Origin: Glandiceps talaboti
Lineage: Eukaryota; Hemichordata; Enteropneusta; Spengelidae
Assembly (NCBI RefSeq): GCF_964340395.1
Contig: NW_027554292.1
Span: 159,001 to 223,000 of the forward strand
Length of the DNA stretch: 64,000 bases
Reading direction: 5' to 3'
Part shown: positions 1-13,050 of the stretch, in pieces
Position numbering within the stretch: the first letter of the stretch is position 1
How the letters are laid out: each line of letters starts with the position of its first letter
Program-made: the position numbers and the translations under genes
Notes under the pieces: model-generated
What the model saw: only the letters and a program-made list of their open reading frames with translations
Told to the model about the DNA's origin: nothing
Databases searched by the model: none

Positions 1-30
1 AACCTGTACAGAACAGGTTTGGACAGGTGT
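1..30. repeat. HOR 0, 3' end only
   Basis: Tail of a unit cut by the window edge; it starts inside the palindromic AACCTGT-ACAGA-ACAGGTT word just before the first anchor. Confidence 0.85.
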
Positions 31-1165
31 CGATCGGTTTGCGGTTTGGTCGGGTTTTGACAGTATTGTTTATGTTTTAACTAATTATGATCGGATTTGA
101 CTGGTTTAAAACCGGTATGGACAGGTTTTGACCTTTTTTGTCTTGTTTGCAATGGTTGTGGACCGGTTTGGACAGGTTGTGACCGGTTTGGTATGGTTTT
201 GGACAGGTTTGGACAGGTTTTGGACCGGTTTTGATATGTTTGCACAGGTTTTGACCAGTTTTGATCAGTTTTGACCGATTTAAAACCAGTGTTGACTGAT
301 TTTGATCAGTTTTGACTTGTTTGCACTGGTTTTGGACTGGTTTCGATAGGTTTCGACAGGTTTGAACCGGTTTTGACAGGTTTTGACCAGTTTAGATCAG
401 TTTTGACCGGTTTAAAACCAGTGTTGACTGGTTTTGATCAGTTTTGACTTGTTTGCACTGGTTTTGGACCGGTTTGGATAGGTTTTGGACCGGTTTGGAC
501 CGGTTTTGACAGGTTTGGACAGGTTTTGACGGGTTTTGGACCGGTTTTGATATGTTTGCACAGGTTTTGACCAGTTTTGATCAGTTTTGACCGATTTAAA
601 ACCAGTGTTGACTGATTTTGATCAGTTTTGACTTGTTTGCACTGGTTTTCGACCGGTTTGGACCGGTTTTAAAAGGTTTGGACAGGTTTTGACAAGTTTT
701 GATCGGTTTTGAGGGGTTTTGAGTTGTTTGCACCTATTTTTGACCGTTTTGGACCGGTTTGACAGGTTTACACAGGTTTTGACCAGTTTTCACTTGTTTT
801 AAACCGGTTTGCGACAGGTTTTGACCAGTTTTGATCAGTTTTGACTTGTTTGCACTGGTTTTCGACCGGTTTGGATAGGTTTTGGACCGGTTTGGACCGG
901 TTTTGACCAGTTTTGATCTGTTTTCACCTGTTTATAACCAATTTGGAAGGTTTTGACCGATATTGACTCATTTTCACCAGTTTTGGTCCGCCTTGGATAG
1001 GTTTTCGACCGGTTTGGACCGTTTGGACAGGTTTGCACATGTTTTGACTCATTTAAACCTGTACAGAACAGGTTTGGACAGGTGTCCACCGGTTTGGACC
1101 GTTTGGACAGGTTTGCACAGGTTTTGACTCATTTAAACCTGTACAGAACAGGTTTGGACAGGTTT
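31..1165. repeat. HOR 1 (1,135 bp)
   Basis: Short hybrid of class II start (GGACTGGTTTCGATAGG near 333) and a truncated end lacking the GGGAATGG word. It carries GGTATGG near 189 where others have GGAATGG. Confidence 0.85.
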
Positions 1166-2747
1166 CGATCGGTTTGCGGTTTGGTCGGGTTTTGACAGTA
1201 TTGTTTATGTTTTAACTAATTATGATCGGATTTGACTGGTTTAAAACCGGTATGGACAGGTTTTGACCTTTTTTGTCTTGTTTGCAATGGTTGTGGACCG
1301 GTTTGGACAGGTTGTGACCGGTTTGGAATGGTTTTGGACAGGTTTGGACCGGTTTGGACAGGTTTTGGACCGGTTTTGATATGTTTGCACAGGTTTTGAC
1401 CAGTTTTGATCAGTTTTGACCGATTTAAAACCAGTGTTGACTGATTTTGATCAGTTTTGACTTGTTTGCACTGGTTTTCGACCGGTTTGGACCGGTTTTG
1501 AAAGGTTTGGACAGGTTTTGACAAGTTTTGATCGGTTTTGACGGGTTTTGAGTTGTTTGCACCTATTTTTGACCGTTTTGGACCGGTTTGACAGGTTTGC
1601 ACAGGTTTTGACCAGTTTGCACTTGTTTTAAACCGGTTTGCGACAGGTTTTGACCAGTTTTGATCAGTTTTGACCGGTTTTAAACCTGTGTTGACTGGTT
1701 TTGATCAGTTTTGACTTGTTTGCACTGGTTTTGGACAAGTTTGATTGGGTTTTTGACCGGTTTGGACCGGTTTGGACAGGTTTTGACCAGTTTTCACTTG
1801 TTTTAAACCGGTTTGCGACAGGTTTTGACCAGTTTTGATCAGTTTTGACCGGTTTTAAACCTGTGTTGACTGGTTTCGATCGGTTTTGACTTGTTTGCAC
1901 CAGTTTTGGACTGGTTTCGATAGGTTTCGACAGGTTTGAACCGGTTTTGACAGGTTTTGACCAGTTTAGATCAGTTTTGACCGGTTTAAAACCAGTGTTG
2001 ACTGGTTTTGATCAGTTTTGACTTGTTTGCACTGGTTTTGGACCGGTTTGGATAGGTTTTGGACCGGTTTGGACCGGTTTTGACAGGTTTTGACAGGTTT
2101 TGACTGGTTTTGAGTTGTTTGCACCTATTTTGGACAGGTTTGGATAGGTTTTAAACCGGTTTGCGACAGGTTTTGACAAGTTTTGATCGGTTTTGACGGG
2201 TTTTGAGTTGTTTGCACCTATTTTTGACCAGTTTGGACCGGTTTGACAGGTTTGCACAGATTTTGACCAGTTTTGATCAGGTTTGACCGGTTTTAACCGG
2301 TGTTGACTTGTTTTGATCGGTTTTGACTTGTTTGCACCTATTTTGGACAGGTTTGACTAGTTTTGATCAGTTTTGACCTGTTTTAAACCGGTATTGACTG
2401 GTTTTGATCAGTTTTGACTTGTTTTCACCAGTTTGGGAATGGTTTCGATAGGTTTCGACAGGTTTGAACCAGTTTTGACAGGTTTTGACCAGTTTTGATC
2501 TGTTTTCACCTGTTTATAACCAATTTGGAAGGTTTTGACCGATATTGACTCATTTTCACCAGTTTTGGTCCGCCTTGGATAGGTTTTCGACCGGTTTGGA
2601 CCGTTTGGACAGGTTCGCACATGTTTTGACTCATTTAAACCTGTACAGAACAGGTTTGGACAGGTGTCCACCGGTTTGGACCGTTTGGACAGGTTTGCAC
2701 AGGTTTTGACTCATTTAAACCTGTACAGAACAGGTTTGGACAGGTGT
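1166..2747. repeat. HOR 2 (1,582 bp, class I)
   Basis: The anchor is preceded by GGTTTC rather than GGTGTC. It contains the TTTGATTGGG word near 1740 and ends with the GTTCGCACATG variant near 2613. Confidence 0.85.
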
Positions 2748-5604
2748 CGATCGGTTTGCGGTTTGGTCGGGTTTTGACAGTATTGTTTATGTTTTAACTA
2801 ATTATGATCGGATTTGACTGGTTTAAAACCGGTATGGACAGGTTTTGACCTTTTTTGTCTTGTTTGCAATGGTTGTGGACCGGTTTGGACAGGTTGTGAC
2901 CGGTTTGGAATGGTTTTGGACAGGTTTGGACAGGTTTTGGACCGGTTTTGATATGTTTGCACAGGTTTTGACCAGTTTTGATCAGTTTTGACCGATTTAA
3001 AACCAGTGTTGACTGATTTTGATCAGTTTTGACTTGTTTGCACTGGTTTTGGACTGGTTTCGATAGGTTTCGACAGGTTTGAACCGGTTTTGACAGGTTT
3101 TGACCAGTTTAGATCAGTTTTGACCGGTTTAAAACCAGTGTTGACTGGTTTTGATCAGTTTTGACTTGTTTGCACTGATTTTGGACCGGTTTGGATAGGT
3201 TTTGGACCGGTTTGGACCGGTTTTGACAGGTTTGGACAGGTTTGGACGGGTTTTGGACCGGTTTTGATATGTTTGCACAGGTTTTGACCAGTTTTGATCA
3301 GTTTTGACCGATTTAAAACCAGTGTTGACTGATTTTGATCAGTTTTGACTTGTTTGCACTGGTTTTCGACCGGTTTGGACCGGTTTTAAAAGGTTTGGAC
3401 AGGTTTTGACAAGTTTTGATCGGTTTTGAGGGGTTTTGAGTTGTTTGCACCTATTTTTGACCGTTTTGGACCGGTTTGACAGGTTTACACAGGTTTTGAC
3501 CAGTTTTCACTTGTTTTAAACCGGTTTGCGACAGGTTTTGACCAGTTTTGATCAGTTTTGACTTGTTTGCACTGGTTTTCAACCGGTTTGGATAGGTTTT
3601 GGACCGGTTTGGACCGGTTTTGACAGGTTTGGACAGGTTTTGACGGGTTTTGAGTTGTTTGCACAGGTTTTGACCAGTTTTGATCAGTTTTGACCGGTTT
3701 AAAACCAGTGTTGATTGGTTTTGATCAGTTTTGACTTGTTTGCACTGGTTTTTGACCGGTTTGGACCGGTGTTGAAAGGTTTGGACAGGTTTTGACCAGA
3801 TTTAACTGGTTTTAAACCGGTTTGCGAAAGGTTTTGACCAGTTTTCACTGGTTTTAAACCGGTGTTGACTGGTTTTGATCAGTTTTGACTTGTTTTCACC
3901 AGTTTGGGAATGGTTTCGATAGGTTTCGACAGGTTTGAACCAGTTTTGACAGGTTTTGACCAGTTTTGACAGTTTTCCGACCCATTTAGACCAGTTTTGG
4001 ACCGGTTTGACAGGTTTACACAGGTTTTGACCAGTTTTCACTTGTTTTAAACCGGTTTGCGACAGGTTTTGACCAGTTTTGATCAGTTTTGACTTGTTTG
4101 CACTGGTTTTCAACCGGTTTGGATAGGTTTTGGACCGGTTTGGACCGGTTTTGACAGGTTTGGACAGGTTTTGACGGGTTTTGAGTTGTTTGCACAGGTT
4201 TTGACCAGTTTTGATCAGTTTTGACCGGTTTAAAACCAGTGTTGATTGGTTTTGATCAGTTTTGACTTGTTTGCACTGGTTTTTGACCGGTTTGGACCGG
4301 TGTTGAAAGGTTTGGACAGGTTTTGACCAGATTTAACTGGTTTTAAACCGGTTTGCGAAAGGTTTTGACCAGTTTTCACTGGTTTTAAACCGGTGTTGAC
4401 TGGTTTTGATCAGTTTTGACTTGTTTTCACCAGTTTGGGAATGGTTTCGATAGGTTTCGACAGGTTTGAACCAGTTTTGACAGGTTTTGACCAGTTTTGA
4501 CAGTTTTCCGACCCATTTAGACCAGTTTTGACAGGTTTGGACAGGTTTGGACCAGTTTTGACCAGTTTTCACTTGGTTTTCGACCGATTTGGACCGGTTT
4601 TGAAAGGTTTTAACAGGTTTTGACAAGTTTTGATGGGATTTGAGTTGTTTGCACCTATTTTTGACCGGTTTGGACCGGTTTGACAGGTTTGCACAGGTGT
4701 TGACCAGTTTTGATCAGTTTTGACCGGTTTTAAACCTGTGTTGACTGGTTTTGATCGGTTTTGACTTGTTTGCACCAGTTTTGGACTGGTTTCGATAGGT
4801 TTCGACAGGTTTGAACCGATTTTGACAGGTTTTGACTAGTTTTGATCAGTTTTGACCGGTTTTAAACCGGTATTGACTGGTTTTGATCAGTTTTGAATTG
4901 TTTGCACTGGTTTTGGACAGGTTTGGATAGGTTTTGGACCGGTTTGGACCGGTTTTGACAGGTTTTGACTGGTTTTGAGTTGTTTGCACCTATTTTGGAC
5001 AGGTTTGTATAGTTTTAAACCGGTTTGCGACAGGTTTTGACAAGTTTTGATCGGTTTTGACGGGTTTTGAGTTGTTTGCACCTATTTTTGACCAGTTTGG
5101 ACCGGTTTGACAGGTTTGCACAGATTTTGACCAGTTTTGATCAGGTTTGACCGGTTTTAAACCGGTGTTTTGATCGGTTTTGACTTGTTTGCACCTATTT
5201 TGGACAGGTTTGACTAGTTTTGATCAGTTTTGACCGGTTTTAAACCGGTATTGACTGGTTTTTATCAGTTTTGACTTGTTTTCACCAATTTGGGAATGGT
5301 TTCGATAGGTTTCGACAGGTTTGAACCAATTTTGACAGGTTTTGACCAGTTTTGATCTGTTTTCACCTGTTTATAACCAATTTGGAAGGTTTTGACCGAT
5401 ATTGACTCATTTTCACCAGTTTTGGTCCGCCTTGGATAGGTTTTCGGCCGGTTTGGACCGTTTGGACAGGTTTGCACATGTTTTGACTCATTTAAACCTG
5501 TACAGAACAGGTTTGGACAGGTGTCCACCGGTTTGGACCGTTTGGACAGGTTTGCACAGGTTTTGACTCATTTAAACCTGTACAGAACAGGTTTGGACAG
5601 GTGT
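2748..5604. repeat. HOR 3 (2,857 bp, class II, longest)
   Basis: Length is inflated by the 531-bp internal tandem duplication at 3463-4524. It has a one-off TTTTCGGCCGG near 5443. Confidence 0.85.
3463..4524. repeat. 531-bp tandem duplication inside HOR 3
   Basis: Copy 1 is 3463-3993 and copy 2 is 3994-4524. The TTTTCCGACCC word falls at 3973 and 4504, and TTTGCGAAAG at 3821 and 4352, both 531 apart. Both copies carry the variant TTTTCAACCGG where other HORs have TTTTCGACCGG, so the duplication is recent. It accounts for the unusual 2,857-bp length of this unit. The breakpoint shares the short word GTTTTG. Confidence 0.85.
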
Positions 5605-5607
5605 CGA
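5448..5607. repeat. 80-bp direct duplication next to the anchor (representative)
   Basis: Two 80-bp units (start 5448 and 5528) precede the anchor. Each contains an 8-bp inverted repeat: AAACCTGT, a 5-base ACAGA loop, then ACAGGTTT (5494-5514 and 5574-5594). The first unit ends GTGTCC and the second GTGTCG. The dimer is found before nearly every anchor. It is reduced to a single unit before the anchors at 17537, 31890 and 36355. Confidence 0.85.
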
Positions 5608-6475
5608 TCGGTTTGCGGTTTGGTCGGGTTTTGACAGTATTGTTTATGTTTTAACTAATTATGATCGGATTTGACTGGTTTAAAACCGGTATGGACAGGT
5701 TTTGACCTTTTTTGTCTTGTTTGCAATGGTTGTGGACCGGTTTGGACAGGTTGTGACCGGTTTGGAATGGTTTTGGACAGGTTTGGACAGGTTTTGGACC
5801 GGTTTTGATATGTTTGCACAGGTTTTGACCAGTTTTGATCAGTTTTGACTTGTTTGCACTGGTTTTGGACAGGTTTGGATAGGTTTTGGACCGGTTTGCG
5901 ACAGGTTTTGACAAGTTTTGATCGGTTTTGACGGGTTTTGAGTTGTTTGCACCTATTTTTGACCAGTTTGGACCGGTTTGACAGGTTTGCACAGATTTTG
6001 ACCAGTTTTGATCAGGTTTGACCGGTTTTAAACCGGTGTTTTGATCGGTTTTGACTTGTTTGCACCTATTTTGGACAGGTTTGACTAGTTTTGATCAGTT
6101 TTGACCGGTTTTAAACCGGTATTGACTGGTTTTTATCAGTTTTGACTTGTTTTCACCAGTTTGGGAATGGTTTCGATAGGTTTCGACAGGTTTGAACCAA
6201 TTTTGACAGGTTTTGACCAGTTTTGATCTGTTTTCACCTGTTTATAACCAATTTGGAAGGTTTTGACCGATATTGACTCATTTTCACCAGTTTTGGTCCG
6301 CCTTGGATAGGTTTTCGACCGGTTTGGACCGTTTGGACAGGTTTGCACATGTTTTGACTCATTTAAACCTGTACAGAACAGGTTTGGACAGGTGTCCACC
6401 GGTTTGGACCGTTTGGACAGGTTTGCACGGGTTTTGACTCATTTAAACCTGTACAGAACAGGTTTGGACAGGTGT
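5605..6475. repeat. HOR 4 (871 bp, shortest)
   Basis: A deletion joins GGATAGGTTTTGGACCGG directly to TTTGCGACAGG near 5890, removing the middle modules. It has GCACGGG near 6426 instead of GCACAGG. Confidence 0.85.
5634..5668. other. AT-rich landmark after the anchor (representative)
   Basis: Starting about 29 bases after each anchor start comes a stretch that breaks the 10-bp rhythm: ACAGTATTGTTTATG, then TTTTAACTAATTATG. It contains TAATTA at anchor +51 (here 5656-5661). It is present in all 36 anchored copies with almost no variation (one change, near 14079). It may be a fixed protein-binding or phasing element, or just a module that homogenises well. Confidence 0.7.
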
Positions 6476-8404
6476 CGATCGGTTTGCGGTTTGGTCGGGT
6501 TTTGACAGTATTGTTTATGTTTTAACTAATTATGATCGGATTTGACTGGTTTAAAACCGGTATGGACAGGTTTTGACCTTTTTTGTCTTGTTTGCAATGG
6601 TTGTGGACCGGTTTGGACAGGTTGTGACCGGTTTGGAATGGTTTTGGACAGGTTTGGACAGGTTTTGGACCGGTTTTGATATGTTTGCACAGGTTTTGAC
6701 CAGTTTTGATCAGTTTTGACCGATTTAAAACCAGTGTTGACTGATTTTGATCAGTTTTGACTTGTTTGCACTGGTTTTGGACTGGTTTCGATAGGTTTCG
6801 ACAGGTTTGAACCGGTTTTGACAGGTTTTGACCAGTTTAGATCAGTTTTGACCGGTTTAAAACCAGTGTTGACTGGTTTTGATCAGTTTTGACTTGTTTG
6901 CACTGGTTTTGGACCGGTTTGGATAGGTTTTGGACCGGTTTGGACCGGTTTTGACAGGTTTGGACAGGTTTTGACGGGTTTTGAGTTGTTTGCACAGGTT
7001 TTGACCAGTTTTGATCAGTTTTGACCGGTTTAAAACCAGTGTTGATTGGTTTTGATCAGTTTTGACTTGTTTGCACTGGTTTTTGACCGGTTTGGACCGG
7101 TGTTGAAAGGTTTGGACAGGTTTTGACCAGATTTAACTGGTTTTAAACCGGTTTGCGAAAGGTTTTGACCAGTTTTCACTGGTTTTAAAACGGTGTTGAC
7201 TGGTTTTGATCAGTTTTGACTTGTTTTCACCAGTTTGGGAATGGTTTCGATAGGTTTCGACAGGTTTGAACCAGTTTTGACAGGTTTTGACCAGTTTTGA
7301 CAGTTTTCCGACCCATTTAGACCAGTTTGGACAGGTTTGGACAGGTTTGGACCAGTTTTGACCAGTTTTCACTTGGTTTTCGACCGATTTGGACCGGTTT
7401 TGAAAGGTTTTGACAGGTTTTGACAAGTTTTGATGGGATTTGAGTTGTTTGCACCTATTTTTGACCGGTTTGGACCGGTTTGACAGGTTTGCACAGGTGT
7501 TGACCAGTTTTGATCAGTTTTGACCGGTTTTAAACCTGTGTTGACTGGTTTTGATCGGTTTTGACTTGTTTGCACCAGTTTTGGACTGGTTTCGATAGGT
7601 TTCGACAGGTTTGAACCGATTTTGACAGGTTTTGACTAGTTTTGATCAGTTTTGACCGGTTTTAAACCGGTATTGACTGGTTTTGATCAGTTTTGACTTG
7701 TTTGCACTGGTTTTGGACAGGTTTGGATAGGTTTTGGACCGGTTTGGACCGGTTTTGACAGGTTTTGACTGGTTTTGAGTTGTTTGCACCTATTTTGGAC
7801 AGGTTTGGATAGGTTTAAACCGGTTTGCGACAGGTTTTGACAAGTTTTGATCGGTTTTGACGGGTTTTGAGTTGTTTGCACCTATTTTTGACCAGTTTGG
7901 ACCGGTTTGACAGGTTTGCACAGATTTTGACCAGTTTTGATCAGGTTTGACCGGTTTTAAACCGGTGTTTTGATCGGTTTTGACTTGTTTGCACCTATTT
8001 TGGACAGGTTTGACTAGTTTTGATCAGTTTTGACCGGTTTTAAACCGGTATTGACTGGTTTTTATCAGTTTTGACTTGTTTTCACCAGTTTGGGAATGGT
8101 TTCGATAGGTTTCGACAGGTTTGAACCAATTTTGACAGGTTTTGACCAGTTTTGATCTGTTTTCACCTGTTTATAACCAATTTGGAAGGTTTTGACCGAT
8201 ATTGACTCATTTTCAACAGTTTTGGTCCGCCTTGGATAGGTTTTCGACCGGTTTGGACCGTTTGGACAGGTTTGCACATGTTTTGACTCATTTAAACCTG
8301 TACAGAACAGGTTTGGACAGGTGTCCACCGGTTTGGACCGTTTGGACAGGTTTGCACAGGTTTTGACTCATTTAAACCTGTACAGAACAGGTTTGGACAG
8401 GTGT
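6476..8404. repeat. HOR 5 (1,929 bp, class II)
   Basis: Carries the TTTTCCGACCC module near 7308 and ends with TTTTCAACAG at about 8211, a variant shared with units ending near 11511, 26025, 40356, 43990 and 46459. Confidence 0.85.
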
Positions 8405-9936
8405 CGATCGGTTTGCGGTTTGGTCGGGTTTTGACAGTATTGTTTATGTTTTAACTAATTATGATCGGATTTGACTGGTTTAAAACCGGTATGGACAGGT
8501 TTTGACCTTTTTTGTCTTGTTTGCAATGGTTGTGGACCGGTTTGGACAGGTTGTGACCGGTTTGGAATGGTTTTGGACAGGTTTGGACCGGTTTGGACAG
8601 GTTTTGGACCGGTTTTGATATGTTTGCACAGGTTTTGACCAGTTTTGATCAGTTTTGACCGATTTAAAACCAGTGTTGACTGATTTTGATCAGTTTTGAC
8701 TTGTTTGCACTGGTTTTCGACCGGTTTGGACCGGTTTTGAAAGGTTTGGACAGGTTTTGACAAGTTTTGATCGGTTTTGAGGGGTTTTGAGTTGTTTGCA
8801 CCTATTTTTGACCGTTTTGGACCGGTTTGACAGGTTTGCACAGGTTTTGACCAGTTTGCACTTGTTTTAAACCGGTTTGCGACAGGTTTTGACCAGTTTT
8901 GATCAGTTTTGACCGGTTTTAAACCTGTGTTGACTGGTTTTGATCAGTTTTGACTTGTTTGCACTGGTTTTGGACAAGTTTGATTGGGTTTTTGACCGGT
9001 TTGGACCGGTTTGGACAGGTTTTGACCAGTTTTGATCAGTTTTGACCGGTTTTAAACCTGTGTTGACTGGTTTTGATCGGTTTTGACTTGTTTGCACCAG
9101 TTTTGGACTGGTTTCGATAGGTTTCGACAGGTTTGAACCGGTTTTGACAGGTTTTGACCAGTTTAGATCAGTTTTGACAGGTTTAAAACCAGTGTTGACT
9201 GGTTTTGATCAGTTTTGACTTGTTTGCACTGGTTTTGGACCGGTTTGGATAGGTTTTGGACCGGTTTGGACCGGTTTTGACAGGTTTTGACAGGTTTTGA
9301 CTGGTTTTGATTTGTTTGCACCTATTTTGGACAGGTTTGGATAGGTTTAAACCGGTTTGCGACAGGTTTTGACAAGTTTTGATCGGCTTTGACGGGTTTT
9401 GAGTTGTTTGCACCTATTTTTGACCAGTTTGGACCGGTTTGACAGGTTTGCACAGATTTTGACCAGTTTTGATCAGGTTTGACCGGTTTTAAACCGGTGT
9501 TTTGATCGGTTTTGACTTGTTTGCACCTATTTTGGACAGGTTTGACTAGTTTTGATCAGTTTTGACCGGTTTTAAACCGGTATTGACTGGTTTTTATCAG
9601 TTTTGACTTGTTTTCACCAGTTTGGGAATGGTTTCGATAGGTTTCGACAGGTTTGAACCAATTTTGACAGGTTTTGACCAGTTTTGATCTGTTTTCACCT
9701 GTTTATAACCAATTTGGAAGGTTTTGACCGATATTGACTCATTTTCACCAGTTTTGGTCCGCCTTGGATAGGTTTTCGACCGGTTTGGACCGTTTGGACA
9801 GGTTTGCACATGTTTTGACTCATTTAAACCTGTACAGAACAGGTTTGGACAGGTGTCCACCGGTTTGGACCGTTTGGACAGGTTTGCACAGGTTTTGACT
9901 CATTTAAACCTGTACAGAACAGGTTTGGACAGGTGT
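8405..9936. repeat. HOR 6 (1,532 bp, class I)
   Basis: Shares GATCGGCTTTGACGGG (9381) and GACAGGTTTAAAACCAG (about 9176) with HOR 8, two units along. Confidence 0.85.
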
Positions 9937-11510
9937 CGATCGGTTTGCGGTTTGGTCGGGTTTTGACAGTATTGTTTATGTTTTAACTAATTATGATCGG
10001 ATTTGACTGGTTTAAAACCGGTATGAACAGGTTTTGACCTTTTTTGTCTTGTTTGCAATGGTTGTGGACCGGTTTGGACAGGTTGTGACCGGTTTGGAAT
10101 GGTTTTGGACAGGTTTGGACCGGTTTGGACAGGTTTTGGACGGGTTTTGATATGTTTGCACAGGTTTTGACCAGTTTTGATCAGTTTTGACCGATTTAAA
10201 ACCAGTGTTGACTGATTTTGATCAGTTTTGACTTGTTTGCACTGGTTTTCGACCGGTTTGGACCGGTTTTGAAAGGTTTGGACAGGTTTTGACAAGTTTT
10301 GATCGGTTTTGACGGGTTTTGAGTTGTTTGCACCTATTTTTGACCGTTTTGGACCGGTTTGACAGGTTTGCACAGGTTTTGACCAGTTTGCACTTGTTTT
10401 AAACCGGTTTGCGACAGGTTTTGACCAGTTTTGATCAGTTTTGACCGGTTTTAAACCTGTGTTGACTGGTTTTGATCAGTTTTGACTTGTTTGCACTGGT
10501 TTTGGACAAGTTTGATTGGGTTTTTGACCGGTTTGGACCGGTTTGGACAGGTTTTGACCAGTTTTCACTTGTTTTAAACCGGTTTGCGACAGGTTTTGAC
10601 CAGTTTTGATCAGTTTTGACCGGTTTTAAACCTGTGTTGACTGGTTTTGATCGGTTTTGACTTGTTTGCACCAGTTTTGGACTGGTTTCGATAGGTTTCG
10701 ACAGGTTTGAACCGGTTTTGACAGGTTTTGACCAGTTTAGATCAGTTTTGACCGGTTTAAAACCAGTGTTGACTGGTTTTGATCAGTTTTGACTTGTTTG
10801 CACTGGTTTTGGACCGGTTTGGATAGGTTTTGGACCGGTTTGGACCGGTTTTGACAGGTTTTGACAGGTTTTGACTGGTTTTGAGTTGTTTGCACCTATT
10901 TTGGACAGGTTTGGATAGGTTTAAACCGGTTTGCGACAGGTTTTGACAAGTTTTGATCGGTTTTGACGGGTTTTGAGTTGTTTGCACCTATTTTTGACCA
11001 GTTTGGACCGGTTTGACAGGTTTGCACAGATTTTGACCAGTTTTGATCAGGTTTGACCGGTTTTAAACCGGTGTTTTGATCGGTTTTGACTTGTTTGCAC
11101 CTATTTTGGACAGGTTTGACTAGTTTTGATCAGTTTTGACCGGTTTTAAACCGGTATTGACTGGTTTTTATCAGTTTTGACTTGTTTTCACCAGTTTGGG
11201 AATGGTTTCGATAGGTTTCGACAGGTTTGAACCAATTTTGACAGGTTTTGACCAGTTTTGATCTGTTTTCACCTGTTTATAACCAATTTGGAAGGTTTTG
11301 ACCGATATTGACTCATTTTCAACAGTTTTGGTCCGCCTTGGATAGGTTTTCGACCGGTTTGGACCGTTTGGACAGGTTTGCACATGTTTTGACTCATTTA
11401 AACCTGTACAGAACAGGTTTGGACAGGTGTCCACCGGTTTGGACCGTTTGGACAGGTTTGCACAGGTTTTGACTCATTTAAACCTGTACAGAACAGGTTT
11501 GGACAGGTGT
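9937..11510. repeat. HOR 7 (1,574 bp, class I)
   Basis: Private GGTATGAACAGG near 10021; keeps the longer form with TTTTCACTTG near 10563 that HORs 6 and 8 lack. Confidence 0.85.
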
Positions 11511-13050
11511 CGATCGGTTTGCGGTTTGGTCGGGTTTTGACAGTATTGTTTATGTTTTAACTAATTATGATCGGATTTGACTGGTTTAAAACCGGTATGG
11601 ACAGGTTTTGACCTTTTTTGTCTTGTTTGCAATGGTTGTGGACCGGTTTGGACAGGTTGTGACCGGTTTGGAATGGTTTTGGACAGGTTTGGACCGGTTT
11701 GGACAGGTTTTGGACCGGTTTTGATATGTTTGCACAGGTTTTGACCAGTTTTGATCAATTTTGACCGATTTAAAACCAGTGTTGACTGATTTTGATCAGT
11801 TTTGACTTGTTTGCACTGGTTTTCGACCGGTTTGGACCGGTTTTGAAAAGTTTGGACAGGTTTTGACAAGTTTTGATCGGTTTTGACGGGTTTTGAGTTG
11901 TTTGCACCTATTTTTGACCGTTTTGGACCGGTTTGACAGGTTTGCACAGGTTTTGACCAGTTTGCACTTGTTTTAAACCGGTTTGCGACAGGTTTTGACC
12001 AGTTTTGATCAGTTTTGACCGGTTTTAAACCTGTGTTGACTGGTTTTGATCAGTTTTGACTTGTTTGCACTGGTTTTGGACAAGTTTGATTGGGTTTTTG
12101 ACCGGTTTGGACCGGTTTGGACAGGTTTTGACCAGTTTTGATCAGTTTTGACCGGTTTTAAACCTGTGTTGACTGGTTTTGATCGGTTTTGACTTGTTTG
12201 CACCAGTTTTGGACTGGTTTCGATAGGTTTCGACAGGTTTGAACCGGTTTTGACAGGTTTTGACCAGTTTAGATCAGTTTTGACAGGTTTAAAACCAGTG
12301 TTGACAGGTTTTGATCAGTTTTGACTTGTTTGCACTGGTTTTGGACCGGTTTGGATAGGTTTTGGACCGGTTTGGACCGGTTTTGACAGGTTTTGACAGG
12401 TTTTGACTGGTTTTGAGTTGTTTGCACCTATTTTGGACAGGTTTGGATAGGTTTAAACCGGTTTGCGACAGGTTTTGACAAGTTTTGATCGGCTTTGACG
12501 GGTTTTGAGTTGTTTGCACCTATTTTTGACCAGTTTGGACCGGTTTGACAGGTTTGCACAGATTTTGACCAGTTTTGATCAGGTTTGACCGGTTTTAAAC
12601 CGGTGTTGACTTGTTTTGATCGGTTTTGACTTGTTTGCACCTATTTTGGACAGGTTTGACTAGTTTTGATCAGTTTTGACCGGTTTTAAACCGGTATTGA
12701 CTGGTTTTGATCAGTTTTGACTTGTTTTCACCAGTTTGGGAATGGTTTCGATAGGTTTCGACAGGTTTGAACCAGTTTTGACAGGTTTTGACCAGTTTTG
12801 ATCTGTTTTCACCTGTTTATAACCAATTTGGAAGGTTTTGACCGATATTGACTCATTTTCACCAGTTTTGGTCCGCCTTGGATAGGTCTTCGACCGGTTT
12901 GGACCGTTTGGACAGGTTCGCACATGTTTTGACTCATTTAAACCTGTACAGAACAGGTTTGGACAGGTGTCCACCGGTTTGGACCGTTTGGACAGGTTTG
13001 CACAGGTTTTGACTCATTTAAACCTGTACAGAACAGGTTTGGACAGGTGT
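11511..13050. repeat. HOR 8 (1,540 bp, class I)
   Basis: Close to HOR 6 by shared variants; ends with GTTCGCACATG near 12917 and has GATAGGTCTTCG near 12881. Confidence 0.85.
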
